Positions 1 to 8,985 of a stretch of DNA of 64,000 nt are shown piece by piece; within the stretch, counting starts at the first letter, position 1; every line of letters begins with the position of its first letter. The notes under the pieces are model-generated. The model ran no database searches, was not told the DNA's origin, and saw only the letters and a program-made list of their open reading frames with translations. A program made the translations under genes and the position numbers. This DNA is from Pirellula staleyi DSM 6068 (GTDB lineage Bacteria > Planctomycetota > Planctomycetia > Pirellulales > Pirellulaceae). Location of the stretch: contig NC_013720.1 in assembly GCF_000025185.1 (NCBI RefSeq), positions 5,456,001 to 5,520,000 of the forward strand, in the 5' to 3' direction.

Positions 1-3000
1 TCAAAGACTCGGCATCGCTACGCACAGCGCAGGCCACTTCGCAGCAAGGTCGCAATCCGCTGGCCAACGCGCGCGATCAAGAATTGAAGCAGCGCATCTG
101 GCAAGACAATCCTTACGGCCAAATGAGCAGCGATGGGAGCAATCTCTTTTTTCTGGACGATCTGGGCTACGCGCAAACTCAAGCTGCTGGCAATGTGCGA
201 GTGATCATTGGCCCCGGTGGTCGCGCCATGCTCAACGGCATGGGGGCGAAGCAACACAACACCCTCGTATCACTCGAACTCGCTGGGCAAGGGAAACTGC
301 GCTGGGTGGTTGGTGGCGAGAATGGTGAAGACGAGCCGCAACTCGCCGGGGCGTTTTTCCTCGGCCCACCGTTGCCGCTGGCCGATCAGCTGTTTGTGCT
401 CGCAGAGATCCAAGGGGAAGTTCGTCTGCTCTGCCTTTCGAGCGCCACCGGCACGCTGATTTGGAAACAGCAAATCGCAATGATGGAAGACAGCCAGCAA
501 GTGGTCTACGACGGGCTGCGTCGCTTGGCGGGAGCGAGTCCCTCGTACTGCGATGGTGTGCTCGTTTGTCCGACCAGTGGCGGCGCTCTGGTGGGAGTCG
601 ATCTGTCGACACGCTCGCTGCGCTGGGGCTATTCCTACGCTCGCTGGGATCACAACCAACGGGTTCCCGGTCCCTTCGGGATGCAGACCTATCGCAACCC
701 CGCGCAGGCCAATACCGCCTGGCTCGATTCCACCGTGGTGATCGCCGATGGCTGCGTGATTGCGACACCGGTCGAGTCGGCTGAACTCCATTGCCTCGAT
801 CTACTCACGGGCAAACCGCGCTGGCCCGCGATTCCGCGCGACGAAATGCTTTACCTCGCCTGCGTGCATGAAGGGAAAGCGATACTCGTCGGCAAGAACC
901 GCGTGAAAGCGGTGAAGCTGTCGGATGGGACGAGTGCTTGGCCCGAGTCGATTGATCTCGCCAGTGACATTCCGACCGGACGTGGCTATTACAGCGGCGC
1001 GCATTACTATCTCCCGACGTCGACTCAGCAGCTGCTGAAGATCGATTTAGCGACCGGCAAAGTGGTCTCGCGCGCGAAGACCGAAGTGACACTCGGCAAC
1101 CTGATTTGTTATCAAGACGAATTGATTTCCCTTTCGAGCGACTCGATCACCTCGTTCTATCTGAGCGAGCCACTCAAGCGCCGGATCGATGACACGCTGG
1201 CAGCCAATCCTAGCGACACCTGGGCCCTCACGCGGAAGGGAGAAATTCTGCTGCAAGAGGGTGATCGAACCGAAGCCCTGACGATGCTCCGCAAAGTGAA
1301 AGAGCTACGTCCCGAGGACGAGAGTGCCCGCAACTTGCTCGCCAAAGTGATGCTGTCGCTGCTCAAGGAAGACTTTGCTGCCAACGCTGCGCTCGCCGAC
1401 GAACTCGAGCCACTGATCACGCAACCTGTGCAGCGCCGCGAGCTCTTAAAGCTCCGCGCTCAAGGGCACGAGCAAGCAGGGGAGTTCGCCAAGGCATTTG
1501 AAGTCTACTTTGAACTCGCGGCCCAACTGACAAGCGTCGGCGCTCCCGATAGCGCCGCGAGCAACGAACTCGAACCGATCGATCGCGATACGAGTGTGCG
1601 TGCCGACCGCTGGGTCGCTGGCCGACTCGCCGCAATCTATCGCCAAGCGACTCCCGAACAGCGCGCGCCACTCGATGCCATGGTGAGCACCAAACTCGCC
1701 CAACCTGAGGTGATCCAATCGATTGCCTCGCTGAAACAAGCGATCGAGCTGTTTCGCTTCCATCCGCAAGCACCAGTCCTCGAACTCGCGCTGGCAGCTG
1801 AACTGACGCAGGCAGGGCAACTCCTCGAAGCGGAAGTGCTCGCTGGTTCACTGGCGCAGTCGGGCTCACCAACGACCCGGGCGACCGCCACGCTTCAGCT
1901 AGCGCACATTTATGCGGCCGCCAAACGCAAAGAACTCGCGCTCCGCGCCGTAGCTGACCTCGCGACCAAGTATGCCGATGTGGCTACGCAGTCCGGTCTG
2001 CTGGGGCGCGACGTTGCTCCGCAGCTGGCGCAAGAACTAGCGCTCGACAAAACCAGCACCGACTGGCCCTCGGGGCAAGTGACCGCCGACATGGCAGGGG
2101 CTGAATCGAGCAAACGGGTGAACGCCTATCAGCGCATCAACTATCCTTTGTCGATCACCGATTTTCGTGGGAGTGCTCCACGCGGACTTCGCAGCTGGTT
2201 CGATCCGCAAACCTACAGCATCAAGGTCCGGAGCGATTTGGGCCGCGAACTCGTCGCGACTCCGCTTCGCACCACGAACAACAACACCTTCCGATCCTCG
2301 ATTCCTCAGCATGCGATTTCCGCCAAAACCAACGGCCACTTGATGGTGGTGAGCCTCGGAAGTGAAGTGGTGGCGATCGATGCTCTGACTCCCGACCGTA
2401 CACCGAGCGACACACTCCTGTGGCGGCTCGATACGTTCGACATCGACCCCACCGCGCGGCAGATGTCGTACCCACAGCAGAAGCAAGTTCCCAATCCACT
2501 CACGCCGCCGCGCTGGGTCTATTACGATCCCACCGGAAAACTAAGCTTGACGAGTGGCCCCGTCATGCCCGAAGGAGTTTTCTTTCAGCGCGGCAGGCAG
2601 ATCGTTTGCGCCGATCCTTTCACGGGTAAAGTGATTTGGGAACGTTCGGCATTCGTGCCACTATGCGAAATTTTTGGCGACCGTGAAATGATTTTCGTGG
2701 TCGCTCCCGGAAGCGACGAAGCACGCGTACTCTCGACCATCGATGGCTCGGAAATCGGTAAACGTATTGTGAAAGTGGCCGAGCGCCGCTGGACGACACT
2801 CGGGCGCAACGTGCTCGCCTGGGAAACGCAAAGCGATGGTGTGCATCTCACGCTGTTCGACGCTTGGTCGCAGCAAGAGATTTGGGCCGGAGTCGTCGCA
2901 GCCGACACCAAGGGAGCTCTGGTCGACCTCGAGGAGGTTGCCCTGTTTGAATCTCCCGGCAAGCTCACCATTCGCTCCCTCGCAGATGGCAAGCTGCGGC

Positions 3001-3740
3001 TCGATACATCGATACCAGCAGCCGATGAGACCGACAAAGAATCGCGCGTAATCAGCCTCACCGTGCTTGCAAGCCGCGGTCAGTATCTCGCGCTCCTGAA
3101 TCAGACCACCACGCGCGCCGATGCGATGCCCAACACCAACATTCAGCCGGTTGGCAGCCACATTGTCTCGGCGGGGATCGTGCATGGTCGGCTGTTCGCC
3201 TTCGATCGCGCCACCGGCCAATCGCAATGGCAAGTTCCGGCGTTCATCTCCCAGTATGGACTACCGCAAGATCAACCCTCGGAATCGCCCCTGTTGATCT
3301 TCCTAAGAAACCTCAACCCCTCGGGCTCCGTCGGTTCGAAGTACACCACCTCGCTGCTGGTGATCGACAAACGTGACGGCAGAGCGGTCATCGACACCGC
3401 CGCTGCAGCCATGCAATCCAACAGCTACGAGGTGCTGGCCGACGCGGATCGCAAAACCGTTTCGCTCACTTTGTGGTCTCCTCCCACCACCAAAACCATT
3501 GTGATGCAGCTGACCGACGATCCTCAGCCGCCTGCCCCACCGGCGCAGACAGGAACACGCTCAAGCACAAGCGTGGGAGCATTGCCGGGCAATGTCGATT
3601 CAGCAGCTGCCGCAGCGATGCAGAAGTTGCAGCAGGAGATGCAGCGCGGCGTCCTCCCTGGACGTGCGATTCCTGGTATCGCTCCTGCTCCAGGCATTGC
3701 CCCTCGGCCTGCCATTCCCGTTCTTCCCCCCGGAAGATAA
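1..3740 (+). CDS. PQQ-like beta-propeller / TPR protein, 5'-truncated by window edge
   Basis: The frame is open from base 3, so the true start lies upstream. At least 1245 residues are visible. Repeats of the type D-x-x-T-G-x-x-x-W (TGTLIW near residue 150 of the fragment, TGKPRW near 269, TGKVIW near 874, TGQSQW near 1070) are typical of PQQ-like beta-propeller blades. Between the two propeller-rich parts lies a helical TPR-like stretch (about residues 390-440, ALTRKGEILLQEGDRTEALT) followed by more alpha-rich sequence. The C-terminus is a low-complexity Ala/Pro/Gly tail. Such proteins are usually extracytoplasmic assembly scaffolds or dehydrogenase-like propellers; no catalytic residues for PQQ chemistry can be assigned here. 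Function is unknown; propeller and TPR calls are from motif reading. Confidence 0.8.
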   Translation, partial: KDSASLRTAQATSQQGRNPLANARDQELKQRIWQDNPYGQMSSDGSNLFFLDDLGYAQTQAAGNVRVIIGPGGRAMLNGMGAKQHNTLVSLELAGQGKLRWVVGGENGEDEPQLAGAFFLGPPLPLADQLFVLAEIQGEVRLLCLSSATGTLIWKQQIAMMEDSQQVVYDGLRRLAGASPSYCDGVLVCPTSGGALVGVDLSTRSLRWGYSYARWDHNQRVPGPFGMQTYRNPAQANTAWLDSTVVIADGCVIATPVESAELHCLDLLTGKPRWPAIPRDEMLYLACVHEGKAILVGKNRVKAVKLSDGTSAWPESIDLASDIPTGRGYYSGAHYYLPTSTQQLLKIDLATGKVVSRAKTEVTLGNLICYQDELISLSSDSITSFYLSEPLKRRIDDTLAANPSDTWALTRKGEILLQEGDRTEALTMLRKVKELRPEDESARNLLAKVMLSLLKEDFAANAALADELEPLITQPVQRRELLKLRAQGHEQAGEFAKAFEVYFELAAQLTSVGAPDSAASNELEPIDRDTSVRADRWVAGRLAAIYRQATPEQRAPLDAMVSTKLAQPEVIQSIASLKQAIELFRFHPQAPVLELALAAELTQAGQLLEAEVLAGSLAQSGSPTTRATATLQLAHIYAAAKRKELALRAVADLATKYADVATQSGLLGRDVAPQLAQELALDKTSTDWPSGQVTADMAGAESSKRVNAYQRINYPLSITDFRGSAPRGLRSWFDPQTYSIKVRSDLGRELVATPLRTTNNNTFRSSIPQHAISAKTNGHLMVVSLGSEVVAIDALTPDRTPSDTLLWRLDTFDIDPTARQMSYPQQKQVPNPLTPPRWVYYDPTGKLSLTSGPVMPEGVFFQRGRQIVCADPFTGKVIWERSAFVPLCEIFGDREMIFVVAPGSDEARVLSTIDGSEIGKRIVKVAERRWTTLGRNVLAWETQSDGVHLTLFDAWSQQEIWAGVVAADTKGALVDLEEVALFESPGKLTIRSLADGKLRLDTSIPAADETDKESRVISLTVLASRGQYLALLNQTTTRADAMPNTNIQPVGSHIVSAGIVHGRLFAFDRATGQSQWQVPAFISQYGLPQDQPSESPLLIFLRNLNPSGSVGSKYTTSLLVIDKRDGRAVIDTAAAAMQSNSYEVLADADRKTVSLTLWSPPTTKTIVMQLTDDPQPPAPPAQTGTRSSTSVGALPGNVDSAAAAAMQKLQQEMQRGVLPGRAIPGIAPAPGIAPRPAIPVLPPGR

Positions 3741-3998
3741 TTCCATTCGCTGAAGCGCCCTGCACCTGAATATTGCCAGCAGAAACCACGCATAGACTTG
3801 GTCGCGTCCCTCTTGAGGAGTACGCTGGATTAAAGATTAAGCGTAGGCAAACCAACTTCATACTTGGCAAACTAGTGCCTTAAGCCCGCCCCACAATATC
3901 CTCTCCGCTACCGAACAAGTTCTTCTCGCGACGATGCCCTGGTATCGATTTTCGCGATTCGAACTGCGTGATTCGTAACTGCGTGAGAGGAGTTTCAT

Positions 3999-4346
3999 TT
4001 GATCTGCCTGCCGATCGACGCCTTCCTCTTCGCGCTACTCATTCAAAAGCTTAGCGACCACGAACTTCCCTACTGGAAAGCTGCAATCTTCGCGGCTGCC
4101 AACATCCCGGTCATGTTTGCCACGGCTGTTGCTACCGGTCTTCTCGCAGGTACTTTGAACCTAGCGCTAAATCTCCCACCTTGGCTGATAACCATTCCCT
4201 GCGTCGCCACGCTTCCTCTGGGAACTGCCACAGCACTCTGGCTGGCATTTGATCTTCCGGTGCGAACATCGCTCGTCGTATCGGCAGCCTACTACGCCAT
4301 CGTTCTCCCGCCGCTCGCGCTCCTCGTGCTGCTGAGTAATCGGTAG
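3999..4346 (+). CDS. Small membrane protein of unknown function (first of a tandem pair)
   Basis: A 115-residue protein starting at TTG 3999, chosen because GAGAGGAG sits 7 nt upstream and no in-frame ATG gives a better start. It is almost entirely hydrophobic with three to four predicted membrane segments and no catalytic motif. It is a paralogue of the next gene: both have an acidic/polar break after the first helix (QKLSDHEL versus IKLIADEDIEF) and a shared ALPL...LWL-F-L motif near the third helix. Tandem duplication is the likely origin. Not recognised as a named family. Confidence 0.6.
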   Translation: MICLPIDAFLFALLIQKLSDHELPYWKAAIFAAANIPVMFATAVATGLLAGTLNLALNLPPWLITIPCVATLPLGTATALWLAFDLPVRTSLVVSAAYYAIVLPPLALLVLLSNR

Positions 4347-4516
4347 CTCCAGTCGACCCGCCAAAAACACAAATTAACGACAAAAACCACCTGTAAGTAT
4401 AGCTCCCTCAACTTCTGCAGACTATACTTCTGCCCACTTGGTCAATCCATCCTCTCCCGGCCGCATTTCTACAACTGCTCACTTCACTTTCAGATCCAAG
4501 ACGGAGAGCGAAATCG

Positions 4517-4837
4517 ATGATACTGGGGTTCATCATCAATGCGTTTGTTCTACTCGTACTCATCAAGCTGATTGCCGATGAGGATATCGAATTCACACAG
4601 CTCGGCTGGTTTTCTGTCGGCTGCACGGTGGTCGCCATCGCACTCACCTATGGTCTCGCATCGGCCTTAGGATTCGCGGGGCTGATCATCGCGTTGGTTG
4701 CCCTCCCGCTCATTGTTGGCGCAGGGCTGTGGCTAGTGTTCAATCTAGATCCCTTGCGGGCAGGCCTAGTGGGCGTGAGTTTTGTCGCCATCAGGTTCGC
4801 CTTCGAACTGGGGCTGAGTTACGTTTTTTCCGCTTGA
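4517..4837 (+). CDS. Small membrane protein of unknown function (second of a tandem pair)
   Basis: A 106-residue, four-helix-like hydrophobic protein with ATG at 4517 preceded by a GGAGAG-type ribosome binding site. It aligns over its length with the 115-residue protein just upstream: NAF...LIKLIADEDIEF near the N-terminus and VALPLIVGAGLWLVFNLDP in the second half are recognisably related. The upstream 170 bp carries TATACT at 4423-4428, a possible -10, without a convincing -35. Function unknown. It is followed after 21 bp by the exported phosphatase-family gene, so the two could be co-transcribed. Confidence 0.6.
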   Translation: MILGFIINAFVLLVLIKLIADEDIEFTQLGWFSVGCTVVAIALTYGLASALGFAGLIIALVALPLIVGAGLWLVFNLDPLRAGLVGVSFVAIRFAFELGLSYVFSA

Positions 4838-4858
4838 TGGCAACCGCCGGAGGCTCCC

Positions 4859-5731
4859 ATGGCCATGTCGAATTCGCGACGACGTTTTCTCAAGACAACC
4901 TTGGCCGGAACGCTCGCGACAGCAGCCTTCACTGGGACCTCCATCGCCGGAGCGGAGGACAAAAAAACGCTCCGTGTGATTGCCTACAACGTGTACGAGT
5001 GCACCGGCTGGCCGAAAGAACGTGCGCTCGGCAAAAAGGCGACAGCGCTCGGGCAAATGCCGGTACGATTCGCCCATGAACTCGCCCTGTATGAGCCCGA
5101 CATCATCAATTTTTCGGAGAGCCCGAAAGAGCCCATCGTGAAGCAAATCGCCGAACTACTGGGGATGAACTACACCTATTTTCCCAGTGGCGTGAAATGG
5201 CCCGGGGCGATCCTCAGCCGCTTCAAAATCACAGGCTCGCAGAATTGCCCACTGGTCCAAGGGGAGCGCCCAGCTGACCTGTTCACACGTCACTGGGGTG
5301 TGGCGACCCTCCAAATCGCCGCCGATCACGATCTGGTGATTCACTCGGCTCACTTGCATCCCGACATGGAACCCGCGACCCGCCTGCAAGAGATTCCTCG
5401 GATGCTGGAATCGATGGAGAAAGATCTTTCCGCCGGTCGATCGATGCTCCTCATGGGAGACCTCAATCACACGCCCGACACCAAAGAATATGAACTCTGG
5501 AAGAAGGCAGGCTGGCAGGACACTTTCACCCAGGCCGGAGCAGGGGAGGGGCTCACGATCAAGTCCGATACCCCCGATCGCCGGATCGACTACATCCTGG
5601 CAGCCGGCCCAATCGCCAAGACAATCAAGTCGTCGCGCCCCCTGTTTGAAGGCGCGTTTCGCGTCAACAACGCCGACGCCGAGTCCTTCGCCCTCAGCGA
5701 CCACTTGCCCCAACTTGCCATTTTTGAGTAA
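4859..5731 (+). CDS. Exported endonuclease/exonuclease/phosphatase (EEP) family protein
   Basis: A 290-residue protein with a twin-arginine signal: SRRRFLK at residues 7-13 followed by a hydrophobic stretch. The mature part has the EEP (DNase I-like) signature: an N-V-Y start motif near 43, a conserved Glu in NFSESP near 86, H in HSAHLHP, GDLNHTPDT near 201-209 and the C-terminal SDHLP (about 280) that carries the catalytic His. Family members hydrolyse phosphodiesters or phosphomonoesters; here the substrate is unknown and the location is outside the cytoplasmic membrane. RBS GGAGG lies 5 nt before ATG 4859; ATG 4865 is an alternative start that keeps the Tat motif. Confidence 0.85.
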   Translation: MAMSNSRRRFLKTTLAGTLATAAFTGTSIAGAEDKKTLRVIAYNVYECTGWPKERALGKKATALGQMPVRFAHELALYEPDIINFSESPKEPIVKQIAELLGMNYTYFPSGVKWPGAILSRFKITGSQNCPLVQGERPADLFTRHWGVATLQIAADHDLVIHSAHLHPDMEPATRLQEIPRMLESMEKDLSAGRSMLLMGDLNHTPDTKEYELWKKAGWQDTFTQAGAGEGLTIKSDTPDRRIDYILAAGPIAKTIKSSRPLFEGAFRVNNADAESFALSDHLPQLAIFE

Positions 5732-5876
5732 CGCGCGAGCTCACCAGCGACTCGCCTCCGTGCATTTCGCCCAGCCTCCTTCGCCAGAGCAACTTCGCCC
5801 CAGCAGTCTCCCCGACGAGAGGCCGCGATCTCTTTTTTTCGATTTTTTCCACGACCAGGAAAAAATATTTTTCGAG

Positions 5877-5962
5877 TAGCCGGAACGGGGATCGAACCCG
5901 TACGTCCCTAACGGGACACAGGATTTTAAGTCCTGTGCGTCTGCCTATTCCGCCATCCGGCC
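5877..5962 (-). tRNA. tRNA-Leu (UAA)
   Basis: On the minus strand the 86-nt sequence folds as a class II tRNA. The acceptor strands GGCCGGA and TCCGGCT pair with one G-U; the discriminator is A at 5877. The anticodon stem CAGGA/TCCTG encloses loop CTTAAAA, giving anticodon UAA. A long variable arm (TCCC...GGGA) and the T-arm ACGGG-TTCGATC-CCCGT follow. The 3' CCA is not encoded. It reads codon UUA, with UUG by wobble. Confidence 0.95.
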
Positions 5963-6647
5963 ATCTATCGGTGAGGGGAGTCGCTGCCACTCGCGGCAAT
6001 TCGAGGGGCTCCTACTCAGCCGATTGCGTTTTTCTGAAATTCTCTATGTTCTGCCAACCTTCCGCAGTTCGCGGTTGGTCGCCGAGTCCCCCTCGAAAAG
6101 ACGCGTTTCGCCAAAATCGTTCGCTACTGATCGCGCGAGCCGCAGGCTACTGAGTCTCCTGAAGGTTGGTCTCCTAGGGATTAAAGCCAGCTCAGATTTA
6201 GTCCCTCACGGCCATCGGCAGGTTCGCAGTTGTCGCTCAAGCCTTAAGTCCACGCTCATTTTGGCGAAGCATTCCAGCCAATTTTGGCCACACCTGCCTC
6301 TGACTCTGACGAAGGGTCTTTACTTTACGACATTTCGCGCGACGGGAAAGCGGAGGTGTGCGGAAACGCCCTTCTGCTTGAAGACCGCAGAGTCCCGGTG
6401 CCCCATGCTCGGCGGGCTCGTGCGGGTAGTCGCGTTTGCTGCAAGTCGACATAGGCAAACCAAGCCAGCGGCGTACAATGCTGCAGATTGGCAGCACGGC
6501 TGCAACAGCGGAGAGACCTCGTCCCGGCGAGCCGTTTTGATGCTTCCAGAAAGAACGTTTTGCCAAACTTGGCGAGCAAGATGCTCGCGGAAGATCCTGC
6601 CCCTTGTTGCCTCACGCAACGCACTCCCTCGAGACCCACCTTTCGCC
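5963..6647. other. Gene-poor interval, 685 bp
   Basis: Upstream of the DUF420 gene. A long open frame runs in phase with that gene from 6024, but the translated sequence before residue 209 is rich in Arg, Ser and Cys with no hydrophobic or family pattern, so I regard it as non-coding. TACAAT at 6474-6479 is a weak -10-like hexamer. No tRNA, terminator or clear repeat was seen. Confidence 0.5.
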
Positions 6648-7178
6648 ATGAACCCTCTCATGCTTCCACTGGCTCAGCAGTTTGGCGGTACCAATGGATT
6701 TTTGGGAACCCGCGGCTCGCTGATGCTTGACGTGGTGTTCCTCGCCATGTTTGCGGTGGTGCCGCTACTGGCTCTGAGCATCTACGTGGTGAAATACCGC
6801 CGCGCGTACGACCTGCATAAAAAACTGCAGATCGTGATGGGAACGGTGCTGCTGCTGGCCGTGGTGGCATTCGAAGTCGACATGCAATTCCTCACGGTAT
6901 GGGAAGAGCGGGCCGAGCCTTCCCCTTATTTCTCGTCGCAATCGAAGTGGAGTTGCCCGGCTGGAATCAGTCTGCTGGTGCACCTGATGTTTGCCGTCCC
7001 GACGTTTGTGCTTTGGATCGTGGTGATGGTGCAGGCGCTGCGTCTGTTTGCATCGCCTCCCAAACCAGGTAAGCACAGCTTGTCGCACATGCTGTGGGGC
7101 AAATTAGCAGCGGTCGGAATGGTAGGAACAGCGGTTACCGGCTGGATTTTCTACTATCTGGCATTCGCCGCTGTTTAA
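6648..7178 (+). CDS. DUF420 family membrane protein
   Basis: A 176-residue integral membrane protein. The start is ATG 6648 (MNPLMLPLAQQF), because sequence from here on is membrane-like and matches the DUF420 pattern: an N-terminal helix with V-P-L-L-A-L, H-K-K-L-Q near 63, a His in L-L-V-H-L-M-F and a C-terminal helix ending GWIFYY. About four membrane segments are visible. DUF420 proteins are often encoded near cytochrome oxidase and haem genes and their role is unsettled; here no oxidase genes adjoin. It converges on the next gene with only 21 bp between stops. Confidence 0.75.
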   Translation: MNPLMLPLAQQFGGTNGFLGTRGSLMLDVVFLAMFAVVPLLALSIYVVKYRRAYDLHKKLQIVMGTVLLLAVVAFEVDMQFLTVWEERAEPSPYFSSQSKWSCPAGISLLVHLMFAVPTFVLWIVVMVQALRLFASPPKPGKHSLSHMLWGKLAAVGMVGTAVTGWIFYYLAFAAV

Positions 7179-7199
7179 ATCGCAGCGATTCTACGGCTA

Positions 7200-8822
7200 C
7201 TACGATGGTGGCGAAGTGGGGATTTCATCGGCGCTGGGGATGATGATTTTGTCGATCTGATCAGCCGATCGCTGCTTCTTCGAGTTGCGATCATTCCGCC
7301 AAAAGATGAAGACCAGCGCCAGCACCATGATGGCGACCACGACAATCGCGCCTCCCACGACCAAGTCGGCAAGGACGTTGGAAGGACGCCCTTCACGCAG
7401 CACTTTCTCCGCATGCAAGCCAATCATCATCGGGGCGGGCTGCAGCTTTTCGAACTTCTCGGTAAAGCCACTCTGATACGACCAAACTTTGAAGAAGAGA
7501 GCCTCGCAGCGCAACGTTTCGTCGAGGTCTTCCCCTTCCGTGATACCGGGTGGAAGCTCGCGAAGCAGAACAGTGACTGGGAAGGTGTTGCGATAGGTCG
7601 GCGCTTCGTTCTCTTTAGTGCTCTTGCCGAGCGTGATGATTTTGTCGCGAAGCGGAATGAAGAGATCGACTTCGTAGTAGTGATGGATGCCGAAGCGAGC
7701 ACGCACATCGGGCTCCTCGACGAGCACCTTCACGATCCGCACCGCCGATGCCTCGAACTGGTAGATGGCGCCATGTTCGGATTCGGGTTTCACCATCAGT
7801 TTGGTGATGTCGAGTTCAGGGGATGTCTCGAAGCGCGGAGTTGTTTTTGCGACACGAGGAGCGATGTCGAGAAATTCGTAGAACGCTTCGCGATCTTCCG
7901 GGAGGATCGGCTTACCATTGGTTTTGCGAAGATGGTCGAGCAGGCCGACATCGAAGCCCCACGTAGCTAGCCGGAGTTCGAGCGGGCCAATCGACCGAGT
8001 TGGATCGGCTTTGGTCGGAAACCAACTGAACGTTTCTCCGCAGAAATAGAGTTCGACTTTCTTATCCTCGTCTTCGGCTCCAGCTTTGAGGAACATGGCG
8101 TCGATGGTGGCAGGCTCGTTGATCGGAGCGCCCACTTTCCACTGCGTAGGAACAAAGCGGGTGTAGACCACAGCCCGCTGCTCGCTGCCATCGAGTTTCA
8201 TTTCGACCCGATAGTATTTTTTATATTCGAGCAGCCGAACGAGTTCGGGGAGGAGTGCAATCGCTTCGATCTGCTGCACCTCGCCTTTCAACAAGAAGAT
8301 TTGACCTCGTCGGGGATTGGGATCGGCAATCAGTTGATCCCAAGACACATCCTTTTGACGCCACCGGAGGAGATTGTCGCGCCCCAGTCGTGGATAGCGA
8401 TAGAGAATGCGCACGAGCACATCCTCTTCTCCCGATTCGATCGGCAAGCCGCTGATGAAGCTCGCGATCTGGCTATCGCCAATGTTGAATCGCTCGAGCA
8501 CTTCCACCGGAGATGCTGGCTGACGAAGGACCGGCACCACCGACTTCATCCGCGATTTCCACGGAAGGTCGTCGGACGATTCCTCGGCCTTGGTATCTGG
8601 TGCGGTCGCTGCAGGCTGCTCGATTTTTGGAGGCTCACTCGCGGGCAATTCGGCTGTAGGAACATTGGTCGCAGGGTCGTCGGCGCTCAGCTGCCGGGCC
8701 GAAGTGGGTTGAATGTCGAGCCCAACGAAACAGAACGCCAGCACGCCACAAACTGCTGCGCGATGCGCGAGGATGCGGCGGAAAGAGCAACTCAGAACTT
8801 GCAAGGCAAAGGAGAGCGTCAT
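7200..8822 (-). CDS. Membrane-anchored protein of unknown function with repeated module
   Basis: About 540 residues from ATG 8822 (MTLSFALQ); the frame continues upstream to 8924 but the added 34 residues look non-coding. The N-terminus has Arg residues then a hydrophobic segment (signal or anchor), followed by an acidic Ala/Pro linker. Two similar beta-rich modules follow: one with GQIFLLKGEVQQIE...YYRVEM...VVYTRFVP, another with GAIYQFEASAVRI...YYEVDLFIPL and FFKVWSY. A membrane helix (about 483-507) and a short basic/polar tail end the protein. It resembles its upstream neighbour (8986-10731) in layout and module. A promoter-like element lies at 8936-8950. Family not recognised; function unknown. 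Confidence 0.65.
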   Translation of the reverse strand: MTLSFALQVLSCSFRRILAHRAAVCGVLAFCFVGLDIQPTSARQLSADDPATNVPTAELPASEPPKIEQPAATAPDTKAEESSDDLPWKSRMKSVVPVLRQPASPVEVLERFNIGDSQIASFISGLPIESGEEDVLVRILYRYPRLGRDNLLRWRQKDVSWDQLIADPNPRRGQIFLLKGEVQQIEAIALLPELVRLLEYKKYYRVEMKLDGSEQRAVVYTRFVPTQWKVGAPINEPATIDAMFLKAGAEDEDKKVELYFCGETFSWFPTKADPTRSIGPLELRLATWGFDVGLLDHLRKTNGKPILPEDREAFYEFLDIAPRVAKTTPRFETSPELDITKLMVKPESEHGAIYQFEASAVRIVKVLVEEPDVRARFGIHHYYEVDLFIPLRDKIITLGKSTKENEAPTYRNTFPVTVLLRELPPGITEGEDLDETLRCEALFFKVWSYQSGFTEKFEKLQPAPMMIGLHAEKVLREGRPSNVLADLVVGGAIVVVAIMVLALVFIFWRNDRNSKKQRSADQIDKIIIPSADEIPTSPPS

Positions 8823-8935
8823 CGATCGACCTGACTGCAAGAGACCTAGGAGAGAAGCGTGAGATGTCGACGAGCGGTGGAGTTGAGTGAGCATTCTAGA
8901 GTGGGCCGCACAGACGAGTAGCATGTGCAGGGCTG

Positions 8936-8950
8936 GTAATCGTAGCGAAA
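8936..8950 (-). promoter_or_regulatory. Promoter-like element (core TTTCGCTACGATTAC)
   Basis: The minus strand reads TTTCGCTACGATTAC between two co-directional genes, upstream of the 540-aa gene. The same core occurs at 22424-22438 and, with one or two changes, at 24699-24713. TACGAT would serve as a -10 hexamer with transcription starting near 8932. No TTGACA-like -35 is evident. Confidence 0.4.
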
Positions 8951-8985
8951 CAGGCTAGAGCAACTGGTCCCCCCCATGATCCGCG

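Noticed and set aside
6024-6647. In-frame extension of the DUF420 gene giving a 384-residue protein
   Set aside because: The extra 208 residues are rich in Arg/Ser/Cys with no domain or hydrophobic pattern; ATG 6648 begins the family-like sequence.
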